Source: Paenibacillus planticolens (lineage in GTDB: Bacteria; Bacillota; Bacilli; Paenibacillales; NBRC-103111). Taken from it: DNA of 64,000 nt. The notes beneath the pieces are model-generated. The model saw only the letters and a program-made list of their open reading frames with translations, was not told the origin of the DNA and searched no databases. Location: the NCBI RefSeq assembly GCF_013141725.1, contig NZ_WHNZ01000064.1, positions 186,001-250,000 of the forward strand. The letters run 5' to 3'. The first letter of the stretch is position 1. Every line of letters starts with the position of its first letter. This document shows positions 8,626-17,468 of this stretch, piece after piece. The position numbers and the translations under genes were made by a program.

Positions 8626-9483
8626 TTATAAGCGCACAGGGATGCCTAATTGTTGCTCAACAAAGTCTCTGCAAATGGCAAGACTGTTGTAGGGTGTAGA
8701 AGTCGATTGATCGATCTCGACTGTCATCCATCCCTCGTAGCCAATCTCATTAATGGCTTCCAGGATCGGCTTGAAGTCAACGGTTCCGAGTCCTAATTCG
8801 CAGAAAACGGGCAACGCTTCGTTCCCTAGCAGCATGGGGAAATCTTCGACACGCGCTTCCTTCGGGGTCAAATCTTTCAAGTGAATATACGCGACTTTCT
8901 CTTTATACTTTCGGATGATTGCCGGCACATCCATCTCGGCTCCGCTTAAATGAGCCGTATCAGGAGCAAAATAAACTTCTTTATCCAACAGTTCCATCAA
9001 ATAGTCCAGTTCGTCTTGTTCCTGCAATTCCGTCCAAAGATGCGGATGGACGCACGCTTTGACGCCAAACTCTAACGTTCTCTTCGCAGCTTCGTTGATT
9101 GTGATGGCAGCCTGCTTCAATTGATCGCGATCCGTAGGGCCTTTCCGCGGTCCTCCAGGTCCAAAGACGATATGGGAAGCGCCTGCTTTACTCAAAATTC
9201 CGGCGAGTTTCGCATTATACGCTATAATACTTTGTCTCATGTCCGGATCTAGGAAACGCCTACCCGGGCCTCCGGCAGCTCCTCCATACACACCTGTCAT
9301 CGTTAGGCCGTATTTCTCGAGAATTTCAATCAACTCGTTTTCCCTGTTCTCGAACTTTTCGACGAAGGCCGGCCATGGCTCAATCGCCTTATAGCCGAGT
9401 TTGGCTGCCTCCTCGAAGCCAAGCAAATAATCGTGCCCCCACGTGATGGCATGGACAGCTATTTTCCCCTTGAATTCACTCAT
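8626..9483 (-). CDS. Sugar phosphate isomerase/epimerase-type TIM-barrel protein
   Basis: 285-residue xylose isomerase-like TIM-barrel protein. It begins MSEFKGKIAVHAITWG and carries KACVHPHLWTE, YFAPDTAHLSGAE, YIHLKDLTP and WMTVEIDQST, the usual four metal-ligand segments of the family. AGAGGAGAG precedes the ATG. It sits 22 bases after the Gfo/Idh/MocA oxidoreductase, the pairing seen in inositol and related ketose-oxidation clusters (IolE-like dehydratases and IolI/IolH-like isomerases). The paired enzyme at 7753 differs enough to suggest successive steps rather than duplication. Confidence 0.85.
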   Translation of the reverse strand: MSEFKGKIAVHAITWGHDYLLGFEEAAKLGYKAIEPWPAFVEKFENRENELIEILEKYGLTMTGVYGGAAGGPGRRFLDPDMRQSIIAYNAKLAGILSKAGASHIVFGPGGPRKGPTDRDQLKQAAITINEAAKRTLEFGVKACVHPHLWTELQEQDELDYLMELLDKEVYFAPDTAHLSGAEMDVPAIIRKYKEKVAYIHLKDLTPKEARVEDFPMLLGNEALPVFCELGLGTVDFKPILEAINEIGYEGWMTVEIDQSTSTPYNSLAICRDFVEQQLGIPVRL

Positions 9484-9505
9484 CGTTGTTTCTCTCCTCT
9501 TTCTA

Positions 9506-10666
9506 TTATTCGCTTATTGAAACCCATTTTTTTAATGCTGCCGAATCGGATACCGCTTGCAAAACGAGTTGATTGCGATACCCGTCATCAAAGTTGGGCG
9601 ATGGGCTCTCTCCACGGGCGACACCACGCATCAATTCATGAATGAGATTAATAAACGTGTGCTCATAGCCGATAATATGGCCAGCCGGCCAATACGCCTC
9701 GCTGTACGGATGAATTGTTTCTGTGCAAGAAATTTTACGGAAACCCTGTATTCCTTGCGGATCTTCTTCAAGGTACAGCTCCAATTCGTTCATCTGCTGC
9801 ACGTCCCAGCGGATTGAGCCTTTCGAACCATTGATTTCAAACCGGTTGCTATTGCGGTTCCCTTTACCGAATCGCGTTGCTTCGAATACGCCTACAGCTC
9901 CGTTCTCAAATTTCGCCATGAAAGCGACCGCATCGTCTACATCGACATCGCCCATCAGATGGCTCTCCGTCTTGGCATGCAATCCGCCACTCATCTCGCC
10001 AAGCGGCCGCTGCTTGATAAACGTTTCCATCATACCGGAAACTTCGGATATTTCTCCGACCAGATACCGGGCCAAATCAATGGAATGTGCCATTAGATCA
10101 CCGTGCGTGCCTGATCCGCAAGCCTCTTTACGCAACCGCCAGACTAACGGAAACGCCGGGTCCATAATCCAGTCCTGCAAGTAATTCGTTCGGATATGAT
10201 AGATTTGCCCCAGTTTGCCTTGATCGATTAATTGCTTGGCATAGCGAATCGCAGGGACAAAACGGTAATTGTGACAAATCATATGCACAACGCCCGCTTT
10301 CTTCACCGCATCACGCATTCTGCGGGCTTCTTCCACATTCATGGCCAGCGGCTTCTCGCATAAAATGTGTTTGCCTGCCTCAGCAGCTGCAATAGCAATC
10401 TCGACATGCATGTTGTTCGGTGCTCCGATATCGATGAGATCGATATCTTTGCGTTCCAACAACTTCCTCCAATCCGTTTCGAACGAGGCCCAGCCCATTT
10501 TGTTGGCCGCAGCTTCGACGCCTTCACGTTCGCGTCCGGCAATGGCCTGCATGACCGGCTCCGCTTCTGCATCGAAATAGAAAGGCAAATCACGATAAGC
10601 ATGGCTGTGTGCTTTCCCCATAAATTTATACCCGATCATGCCGATTCTCACTTTAGGTTTAAGCAA
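9506..10666 (-). CDS. Gfo/Idh/MocA-family NAD(P)-dependent oxidoreductase
   Basis: Sugar or inositol dehydrogenase of 386 residues. The N-terminal Rossmann fold has GMIGYKFMGKAHSHAY and CEKPLAMN, with the catalytic-type lysine in the EKP motif. The C-terminal half is the usual substrate sheet domain, with GSGTHGDLMAHSIDLARYL. The start is a TTG at 10666: GAGGAG lies about 8 bases upstream and no ATG fits better. Within the operon it likely oxidises the imported sugar, or the product of the zinc dehydrogenase at 13844, before the two isomerases act. Confidence 0.9.
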   Translation of the reverse strand: MLKPKVRIGMIGYKFMGKAHSHAYRDLPFYFDAEAEPVMQAIAGREREGVEAAANKMGWASFETDWRKLLERKDIDLIDIGAPNNMHVEIAIAAAEAGKHILCEKPLAMNVEEARRMRDAVKKAGVVHMICHNYRFVPAIRYAKQLIDQGKLGQIYHIRTNYLQDWIMDPAFPLVWRLRKEACGSGTHGDLMAHSIDLARYLVGEISEVSGMMETFIKQRPLGEMSGGLHAKTESHLMGDVDVDDAVAFMAKFENGAVGVFEATRFGKGNRNSNRFEINGSKGSIRWDVQQMNELELYLEEDPQGIQGFRKISCTETIHPYSEAYWPAGHIIGYEHTFINLIHELMRGVARGESPSPNFDDGYRNQLVLQAVSDSAALKKWVSISE

Positions 10667-10709
10667 TGGAATAGCTCCTCTCTTGAAATGATCCGCCTTT
10701 CGAACCCTA

Positions 10710-11564
10710 TCAGCCTTTTACGGCTCCGCTTGTCATACCTGTCATAATCTTATTGCTGTAAAATAAGTACAGTAAGATCGTGGGCAGTGAAACGAGCACA
10801 AGTCCTGTAATCTTCCCTGTATAGTCTGTCGTGAATTGGTTGTTGAAGAAAGTTAACCAAATCGGCAGCGTGAAATAGATATTGGTCTTATTTAAAACAA
10901 GTGCAAACGAAAATTCGTTCCAAGTGGACAACACACTCAAAATGGTGATGGTGGACGTAATCGGAAGACAAATCGGAAAAATCACCTTGAACAATGTATA
11001 ATCGAACGAACTGCCGTCCATATATGCCGCTTCTTCGATCTCTGAGCTTATATCTTGAATGAAACTATCATACAAAAATATGGCCAGTGGCAAATTAAAG
11101 CAAATATAGGGAAGGATCAACGTGAACCGATTATCCAACATCCCGATCCATTTGAATTGTACGAATAATGGCACCAAAAGCGAATGAAGCGGAATTGTCA
11201 TTCCCGACAGGAAGATGACATATAAAAGCTTTTTACCCGGAAACCGGAATCGAGCAAAGAAATAACCCATAATAAAAGAAATCATAACGATGATCGGAAC
11301 TGTGACTACCGTATTGAAGAAAGAGCTGAATAAGGCGTAATTGATTTTTCCGATCCGAAACGAATTCAAGTAATTTTGCAGGGAAGGATGCTGTGGCAAA
11401 GACAAAATGCTTAAACTGAATTCTTGATTTGTTTTCAAGGACGTGTACAGCATCCATACGATAGGAAATAGGGCTGTAAGGGAAAAGAAGATCACACAGA
11501 TATTCATAAGTATTTTCAGTACACTTACAGCCGGATTTGTCTTAGTCAGCATGTTTCTTACCAC
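10710..11564 (-). CDS. Carbohydrate ABC transporter permease, MalG type
   Basis: Inner-membrane permease of a CUT1 sugar importer, 284 residues with about six membrane helices. The EAA loop, EEAAYMDGSSFDYTLFKVIFP, is where the shared ATPase docks. The frame opens at a GTG (11564), but the ATG at 11552 has GGTGG eight bases before it and is the more likely start; either way it overlaps the end of the partner permease. No ATPase gene is in the operon, so a general MsmX-type ATPase elsewhere is inferred. Confidence 0.92.
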   Translation of the reverse strand: MVRNMLTKTNPAVSVLKILMNICVIFFSLTALFPIVWMLYTSLKTNQEFSLSILSLPQHPSLQNYLNSFRIGKINYALFSSFFNTVVTVPIIVMISFIMGYFFARFRFPGKKLLYVIFLSGMTIPLHSLLVPLFVQFKWIGMLDNRFTLILPYICFNLPLAIFLYDSFIQDISSEIEEAAYMDGSSFDYTLFKVIFPICLPITSTITILSVLSTWNEFSFALVLNKTNIYFTLPIWLTFFNNQFTTDYTGKITGLVLVSLPTILLYLFYSNKIMTGMTSGAVKG

Positions 11565-12420
11565 CGTCCATCAGTTTGAACATTACAAGCAGCGTGCATC
11601 CGCTAAGGATCAGCATGCCAATGGAAATCGCGCTGCCATAGTTGATTTTGGCCATAGTGAAAGCATTGTTATAAGCGTACTGCGCCATAACCATTGAGCT
11701 TGTGCCGGGTCCACCGCCTGTCATCACATAAATGTGATCGAATACTTTCATCGTCCCGGATACGCAAAATATCAGGGCTACCCGTATCGTATTTTTCATG
11801 AGCGGAAGTGTAATCCGGAGCGTCCTTTGCAGCCAGTTGGCGCCATCGATTTCGGCGGACTCGAAGATATCCTTAGAAATATTTTGCATGCCGGCCAAAA
11901 AGATAATCATGTAAAGACCGATATATTGCCAGATTAATGGCACAGACACGGCGTACAGCACAATATTCGGTTTATCCAACCAAGTCACAGGGGCGTAGCC
12001 CACTAATTTCAGCAGCCAGTTCAACAATCCAAAACGATAGTTATAAATCAATGACCATATGTAACCAGTCACAACCGGCGCCAGGACAACTGGCAAGAAA
12101 ATCGCAATTCGGTGTAAATTCCTGATCAGTAAAAACTTGGAGTTTAGCAAGGCTGATAAGAAAAAGGCAATACCAACCTGACCCAGTACACAGAACAAAA
12201 CGATGACCATATTATTTTGATAGGATAACCAAAAATCGTGGTCTTTCGCTAAATGAATATAGTTTTCCAAACCGACAAATTTCGTATTATTAAAGTTCAT
12301 CATGCTGTAATATAAGGAAATCACCAAAGGAACAATGACAATGAAGATATATACGATCAAAATAGGAACCATATAGCGCAAAACCGGCCCCGCATTCAAT
12401 CGAAATGCTCTATTCAGCAT
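11542..12420 (-). CDS. Carbohydrate ABC transporter permease, MalF type
   Basis: First permease of the CUT1 importer, 292 residues, with six predicted helices and the EAA loop ESAEIDGANWLQRTLRITLP. A GGGGGG ribosome site precedes the ATG. It follows the binding-protein gene by 16 bases and overlaps the next permease, so the two subunits are probably translationally coupled. Confidence 0.92.
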   Translation of the reverse strand: MLNRAFRLNAGPVLRYMVPILIVYIFIVIVPLVISLYYSMMNFNNTKFVGLENYIHLAKDHDFWLSYQNNMVIVLFCVLGQVGIAFFLSALLNSKFLLIRNLHRIAIFLPVVLAPVVTGYIWSLIYNYRFGLLNWLLKLVGYAPVTWLDKPNIVLYAVSVPLIWQYIGLYMIIFLAGMQNISKDIFESAEIDGANWLQRTLRITLPLMKNTIRVALIFCVSGTMKVFDHIYVMTGGGPGTSSMVMAQYAYNNAFTMAKINYGSAISIGMLILSGCTLLVMFKLMDGGKKHAD

Positions 12421-12436
12421 GGAAGCCCCCCTGTTG

Positions 12437-13771
12437 TTATTTCATTGAGTCGCGAACCGTTTGAATCTTCTTGGCCAAAACTTCCGGTTTCACGGCCCCG
12501 GCCAGTAAATCCTGAATCCCCTTGTAGATAGCTTCAACCAATGCAGGGGCTAATTGAATGTCATAAATTGGCGTGAATGTCTTGTCGCTTATAAACTCTC
12601 TGTATTGCTGGCCAAGAGGCGACAACTTGCTTTTATCATAATTGGTAACTTTCACAGCAGGTTGGTCGTTGATCTCGACTTGCTGCTTACCGTGTGATTC
12701 ATCCGAAAGCTTTTTGATCAGCTTCATAGCCGCTTCCTTTTTGGCTCCGTCCAATTTAGCATTGTAAGCGAATGACCAACCTGAGCCGCCGGCTACTGCA
12801 TTAGGAGATCCTTTGCCACCTGGAATTTGAGGCAGTACGGCTAAAACCGTTGACTTCTTGACATCTTCCGGGGCTTGTTCAGAAAGCGACCCGACGGCCC
12901 AAGCGCCATCCACGATCATTGCCGCTTGTTTATTGTAATAAAGCGTATGTGCTTGATCTTGGTCGATGCTGTTAATATCCGGGTTGAATGCACCTTTCTT
13001 GTTAAGGTCATCGAGGACGGTAAGCGCCTGAATGAATTCCGGATCCGTGAATTTAGCCTTGCCCTCTTTCTGCGCTTTGAACCAATCGGTTCCGGTAATA
13101 CGATCGGCCAAAGTGCCGAATAAAGTAGAACCGACAGGAACGTTCGATTTATTGCCCATGGCGATCGGCGTATATTTATTTTGTTTCAGTGTATCGATTG
13201 CGGCCAGGAATTCGTCCCATGTCTTAGGAAAAGCTTTTATTCCTACTTTGTCAAAAATGTCTTTGTTGTAATAGACAAGATGGACGGTGAACATCGCTGT
13301 TGGTACGCCATAGATTTTGCTTCCCTCTGTAAATTCGTCAAAACTGTTTGGAAGAAATCCGTTCTTCCAGGTTGAATCCGCTTCCAAAGTATCGTTGAAA
13401 GTTCCCACCAAACCTTTAGGAATATAATCGATCAGCATCGAACCATTGGCGACGAATAAATCCGGAAGCTCGCCGGATGCCCCCAGTGTCGTCATCTTGA
13501 CGCGATACGGATCATGAGGAATGGATTGCTCTTCCACTTCGATATTGGGATTTTCCTTACGGAAATCCGCAAGTGTCTGTCGGAACAATTTGTTGCTTGC
13601 CGTATCGTCGACCCAAAAATGTCCGAACGTTAGTTTTATTTTGCCTGAATTCGGATTGGCATTAGCTGAATTACCAGCTTCTTTCGTATCGCTGCTGCAA
13701 CCAGACAACACTAGCAAGACCACAAGCATGAGAGACAAAACAACGTAAGATACTTTTCTTTTGTTCTTCAT
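12437..13771 (-). CDS. Extracellular sugar-binding lipoprotein (ABC importer)
   Basis: Family 1 solute-binding protein (444 residues), anchored to the outer face of the membrane. The lipoprotein signal ends in LSGC at residues 21-24, followed by a Ser/Asp/Asn-rich linker. The body shows the usual family features, such as LTFGHFWVDD, the PDLFVANGSM hinge and IVDGAWAVGSL. AAGGAGG lies before the ATG. The dehydrogenase gene lies 72 bases upstream and the permeases directly downstream. Ligand unknown; the operon points to a monosaccharide or polyol that is oxidised after uptake. Confidence 0.92.
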   Translation of the reverse strand: MKNKRKVSYVVLSLMLVVLLVLSGCSSDTKEAGNSANANPNSGKIKLTFGHFWVDDTASNKLFRQTLADFRKENPNIEVEEQSIPHDPYRVKMTTLGASGELPDLFVANGSMLIDYIPKGLVGTFNDTLEADSTWKNGFLPNSFDEFTEGSKIYGVPTAMFTVHLVYYNKDIFDKVGIKAFPKTWDEFLAAIDTLKQNKYTPIAMGNKSNVPVGSTLFGTLADRITGTDWFKAQKEGKAKFTDPEFIQALTVLDDLNKKGAFNPDINSIDQDQAHTLYYNKQAAMIVDGAWAVGSLSEQAPEDVKKSTVLAVLPQIPGGKGSPNAVAGGSGWSFAYNAKLDGAKKEAAMKLIKKLSDESHGKQQVEINDQPAVKVTNYDKSKLSPLGQQYREFISDKTFTPIYDIQLAPALVEAIYKGIQDLLAGAVKPEVLAKKIQTVRDSMK

Positions 13772-13843
13772 TCAGATTCCTCCTTGGTATATTTCTTTCA
13801 ACTAGCGTTATACTGAAACTGAACTCCCCTGTATGCGGTTTCA

Positions 13844-14851
13844 TTATGACCAATCGAACAGGACCCCGAAATACTCATCCTTGTAATTCCGTAAACCCTC
13901 ATAAGCCAATCCCGCTTGTTCCGGTGCCAGCACATGACTGATAAGCGGCTCCACCTGAAGTTTATTTCGATCCATCAAATCGAATACGATTTGCGAGTTA
14001 CGCACTAAAGAGTGTTTGACGAACTCATTCGGTTCAACCGGATAACGCCACTCGTGGGCACCTTTAAAGGTAATGCACCCCCGATTGTAAAGATGGCAAT
14101 AATTCAAAACATCCGTAATATCACCATGGAACTCCCCACGCGGACTTCCAAGGAAAACAATTTCTCCTAATCTCGCAATCCACTCTAGACTGCCCACCGC
14201 TACTTGGGGAATGCCCGTCGCTTCGATATGTGTCGATACGCCGGTTCCGTTCGTCTTATCCATGACATGTGCCTTGGTACTGGACGCATCACCCTGATGA
14301 AGATCGAATACGCCGCAGCGCTCGGCAAGCTCGAGCCTCTTACCGGATAAATCGATCCCGATGACATTTGCTCCTTGCAACTGAGCCAACTGTGCAGCCA
14401 TATTACCGATTAACCCGAGCCCGGTAACACTGACAAAGTCTCCGAATTCGATATTGGACACACGAACCGAAGTAGCCGCCACCGTTGCCATCCGGGTAAA
14501 CGGGACCCACCGAAGATTCATCGTTCCCGGAACTTTCAAGACATTCCCTCGCACGGAAACTTTCTGATATTTCGAATGATCGCCGTAATGATAAACAATA
14601 TCCCCTTTGCGGAACGAGTGATCCCCTTCACCGACATCGACAATTTCACTGACTGCCGCATAACCGGGAGTGTCAGGCAATTTAAACCAGGATTCATTGC
14701 CTGATAAGCAGGCTAACTCCGTCCCAGGGCTGATTAGGGTATACAGCTTCTTTACGACGATTTCATCTTCCCGCAAATTCTGGGGATTGAAATCTTCCTC
14801 CAGTAATTCGACCTTCCAAGGACTACTGAAAACTACTCTCTTGTTTTTCAT
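13844..14851 (-). CDS. Zinc-type medium-chain alcohol/sugar dehydrogenase
   Basis: Medium-chain dehydrogenase (335 residues from the ATG at 14851), probably oxidising a sugar or polyol with NAD(P). The GroES-like N-terminal part contains LISPGTELACLSG; the Rossmann part has SVTGLGLIGNMAAQLAQLQGANVIGIDLS. The catalytic zinc motif of classical GHE type is not obvious in the N-terminal part, so this belongs to the divergent LISPGTE subgroup also seen in bacteriochlorophyllide-type and sugar-operon dehydrogenases. I prefer 14851 because AAGGGAG lies six bases before it; a reading from 14950 adds 33 residues with no family resemblance. It is the first gene of the seven-gene operon, divergent from an AraC regulator. 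Confidence 0.83.
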   Translation of the reverse strand: MKNKRVVFSSPWKVELLEEDFNPQNLREDEIVVKKLYTLISPGTELACLSGNESWFKLPDTPGYAAVSEIVDVGEGDHSFRKGDIVYHYGDHSKYQKVSVRGNVLKVPGTMNLRWVPFTRMATVAATSVRVSNIEFGDFVSVTGLGLIGNMAAQLAQLQGANVIGIDLSGKRLELAERCGVFDLHQGDASSTKAHVMDKTNGTGVSTHIEATGIPQVAVGSLEWIARLGEIVFLGSPRGEFHGDITDVLNYCHLYNRGCITFKGAHEWRYPVEPNEFVKHSLVRNSQIVFDLMDRNKLQVEPLISHVLAPEQAGLAYEGLRNYKDEYFGVLFDWS

Positions 14852-14997
14852 CGCAAGCACTCCCTTGTTCTTTTTTTTCATTATAACCAATCGCTCAACA
14901 GGAGTATTTGACGAGAACTCTGATTTTTTATCAAAATCAACGCATTTCATCCCATCATTTTACCCAAACCCCTATAAAAACCTGCAAACGTGCAAGC

Positions 14998-15028
14998 TTG
15001 ACTACCGGTATACCGTCTATGCTAAACT
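14998..15028 (+). promoter_or_regulatory. Candidate promoter/operator of the AraC gene at 15088
   Basis: TTGACT (14998-15003) and a TAAACT-like -10 box (15023-15028) are spaced 19 bases apart. The perfect palindrome CGGTATACCG (15006-15015) fills the spacer, within the 236-bp divergent region shared with the dehydrogenase operon. The -10 box is weak. Confidence 0.35.
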
Positions 15029-15087
15029 TACTCATAAATCTTAAAGACTCTTTACACTTCATTTCTAACAAGAGTGGATGGTGAAAC

Positions 15088-16026
15088 ATGGATAATGAAT
15101 TCGAGATCATTACACACCCAAAAATAAAACATTTAAATCCGTTTCTCGTGGACTTATCTTATCGCAATTCTCACTTGCACAACGATTTTGAAATCTGTTT
15201 ACTATTGGATGGCAATTTGACCGTGTATTCCAAAAAAGAAATGTACCAGGTCTCCAAAAATTCCATTATCTTATTTAATCCCATTCAACCCCATGAGCTT
15301 CATGCTCATCATGGAAATGCCTTGTTATTATCCATTCAAATTTCCAATCGATTTTGTCATAGTTACTTTCCTGCCATGACAAATATCGCATTCGATTCCG
15401 TATTCATTTCGGCGCTTCTCTCAAAGGAAGAGCATCAACTTTTGACCTCCATCTTGCTAGAAATTGCAATCTCTTACTTACATCAAGATTTCGGATATGA
15501 GTTGATGTGCTTAAGCTCGTTAAACCGTCTTTTCTACCACCTGTTGAAATGCGCGCCTTATCATATGATCAGTGACGAAGAGCGGATCAAGAATACTAAC
15601 CGTTTGCATCGCATGAACCGGATCCTGAGTTACATTGATGAAAACTTTTCAAGTAAGCTTCTTCTTTCAAGCATAGCCGAACGGGAAAATCTTTCTCTCC
15701 CGTACCTCTCCCATTTTTTCAAAGAAAATCTCAACACGACCTTTCAAGACTATTTAAATCAAGTGCGCTTTGAAAAGGCAAAAAAGCTCATCACTCAAAC
15801 CGATAAAAAACTAATCGATATATGCTTGGAAAGCGGCTTTTCAGATACGCGTTATCTCAACAAAATGTTCATGAAACAATTCGGCTGCACGCCAAAACAA
15901 TTTCTAAATCAAAAGGATCGAACGAATTCCCAATCTACAAATACGAATCTAAAGAGCATTCAAAAATTTTATACCGATAGTGAAAGTTTAGAAATTCTCA
16001 ATAAGTATCAAAATAGAGGTGATTAG
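15088..16026 (+). CDS. AraC-family transcriptional regulator
   Basis: 312-residue regulator. An N-terminal cupin-like sensing domain (SHLHNDFEICLLLDGNLTVY, FNPIQPHELHAH) is followed by the double helix-turn-helix domain at about residues 185-285, with LLLSSIAERENLSLPYLSHFF and DICLESGFSDTRYLNKMF. It diverges from the sugar-oxidation operon and is its likely activator. Its TAG stop abuts the TAG stop of the convergent isomerase gene with no base between. Confidence 0.9.
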   Translation: MDNEFEIITHPKIKHLNPFLVDLSYRNSHLHNDFEICLLLDGNLTVYSKKEMYQVSKNSIILFNPIQPHELHAHHGNALLLSIQISNRFCHSYFPAMTNIAFDSVFISALLSKEEHQLLTSILLEIAISYLHQDFGYELMCLSSLNRLFYHLLKCAPYHMISDEERIKNTNRLHRMNRILSYIDENFSSKLLLSSIAERENLSLPYLSHFFKENLNTTFQDYLNQVRFEKAKKLITQTDKKLIDICLESGFSDTRYLNKMFMKQFGCTPKQFLNQKDRTNSQSTNTNLKSIQKFYTDSESLEILNKYQNRGD

Positions 16027-17061
16027 CTATTCGATTCCCATCAGAAGCTTCATCACATACATTTCCAGTCCTTCGAAATCCCTGCTTTCAACACATTGTT
16101 TTTGATATTCGTAATCAAACTTACTGACCTTTTCTTCCAAAGCTTTCACAATGTTCAGGCTGTTTTCCAAGTGTTTGTAGCTATCCTTATCGATCGTTGA
16201 CCGCATCGCTTTTACGTCCAAACCAACGTATTCCCCGTTAGCGCCATAATTATTTTCGACCAATACTTTAATTTGATTGAAAGCCTGACGAAGATTTTCT
16301 ACGCCGAAGCTTTTATCTTGGTCAAATTTAAGTCCATTTTGATCGTTCAGATGCACACCCCATAGTTTGTTCATCGCCAGTGCAAATCCGATTTCGTGAG
16401 AAGGATCGAGGCCAGCCAAGACAGCATGCGCCGACTCCAATAAACCGCCGACTCTGGAAGGATCGATTGTAGCAGCAGACACAGCAAGCACATGGCCCAT
16501 GGTTCCGCAAATGCTTCTATCAATCGGCTCGTTCGGTTTAGGCTCAATCAGAATTTTGATCTTGCTGTCGTATTGGAGCATCTTGTTAATGGCATCCACC
16601 AGTTGTTTGGTAGCCTCTACCGGACTTTTGCTTTCCGCACAAAGCGTCCCTTCTCTGGCTAACCACAAGACAATTTTGTCGCATCCTAATTCGTTGGCGA
16701 TATCGATCGAGCGATAAGATCTCCACAGTGCAAATTCTCTGTCTTTCTCCGATGTCGACATGTAAGCGCCATCAATCGTGTGCGGGTCCATCCATAACCT
16801 TGGAGCTACAAATTCGGCAGCAAGATGATATTTGTCCAAAAGCTCCTTCACTTTTCTAGCTTCACTCTTTATTTCTTCTTCTGTTAATTCATTGATATTC
16901 GGAACGGCATCATCATCATGAAATTGAATCGCGCTGAAACCCATTTCCGCAAATTTCTTAATTTTATCCTCAAAAGAAATGACTGTTCTTACTGCAGGTC
17001 CATAAGTATCGGCACCATCATGAACATTCCAAGGACCTACTGAAAACTTAAATTTCGACAT
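16027..17061 (-). CDS. Class I xylose isomerase-like TIM-barrel protein
   Basis: 344 residues, about 45 shorter than typical class I xylose isomerases. Hallmarks remain: FSVGPWNVHDGADTYGPAVR near the N-terminus, IEPKPNEP (metal Glu), LLESAHAVLAGL (Glu and His), the KFDQD pair of Asp, and a late LDVKAMR. In the segment WGVHLNDQNG the family's metal-binding Asp (FHIDLNGQ in XylA) is a His. A ketose/aldose isomerase is likely, but D-xylose need not be the substrate. It is transcribed alone, convergent with the AraC gene at 15088. Confidence 0.75.
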   Translation of the reverse strand: MSKFKFSVGPWNVHDGADTYGPAVRTVISFEDKIKKFAEMGFSAIQFHDDDAVPNINELTEEEIKSEARKVKELLDKYHLAAEFVAPRLWMDPHTIDGAYMSTSEKDREFALWRSYRSIDIANELGCDKIVLWLAREGTLCAESKSPVEATKQLVDAINKMLQYDSKIKILIEPKPNEPIDRSICGTMGHVLAVSAATIDPSRVGGLLESAHAVLAGLDPSHEIGFALAMNKLWGVHLNDQNGLKFDQDKSFGVENLRQAFNQIKVLVENNYGANGEYVGLDVKAMRSTIDKDSYKHLENSLNIVKALEEKVSKFDYEYQKQCVESRDFEGLEMYVMKLLMGIE

Positions 17062-17222
17062 GCGTTAAAGCTCCTTTGCTGAGTTTTTCCTTGCATACCT
17101 ACTGTAATACGCGCTTGCTTTTGACACATGTACAGTTTTACGATTTTTCGACTACAGTTTTACTGTCTTGCACGATTACGTCTGCTCGACCGGCTGAGCA
17201 AACAACCTTCCACCAACAATAT

Positions 17223-17401
17223 GGGAACTCCATTCCCTTATTTCGGAAAAAAATGGAAATTCGGGCGCCCGAGGGGAACTACAGGGTCTTATACAACCTC
17301 TAGCGACCAAATTTGTGTCAAAATGGCGAAATAGCGGCCCCTAGTTCCCTCTCTCTCACGCAAAGGGATCTTTTGGGCAAAATAGCGGCCTGTAGTTCCC
17401 C
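17223..17401. repeat. Intergenic repeat family 2, copy C
   Basis: About 180 bp matching 52870-53051. Both start with the same 24 bases (17223-17246) and contain AAATAGCGGCC followed by TAGTTCCC-like units. An inner pair of inverted 13-mers, GGGGAACTACAGG (17273-17285) and CCTGTAGTTCCCC (17389-17401), could form a large hairpin. The rest of 17062-17468 holds the upstream region of the isomerase gene and a terminator. Confidence 0.85.
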
Positions 17402-17425
17402 AGAAAACATAAAAGTTCCATAACG

Positions 17426-17450
17426 CAAAAAAACCGCGAACTGGTCGCGG
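17426..17450 (-). terminator. Terminator of the AraC gene at 17469
   Basis: CCGCGA and TCGCGG pair across a short loop; on the minus strand the stem is followed by a run of seven Ts. It lies about 20 bases past the stop. Confidence 0.75.
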
Positions 17451-17468
17451 ATGATACACTTCTCTTTC

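Noticed and set aside
17223-17401. Insertion sequence or transposon end
   Set aside because: No transposase frame, no target duplication seen, and the inverted elements are internal.
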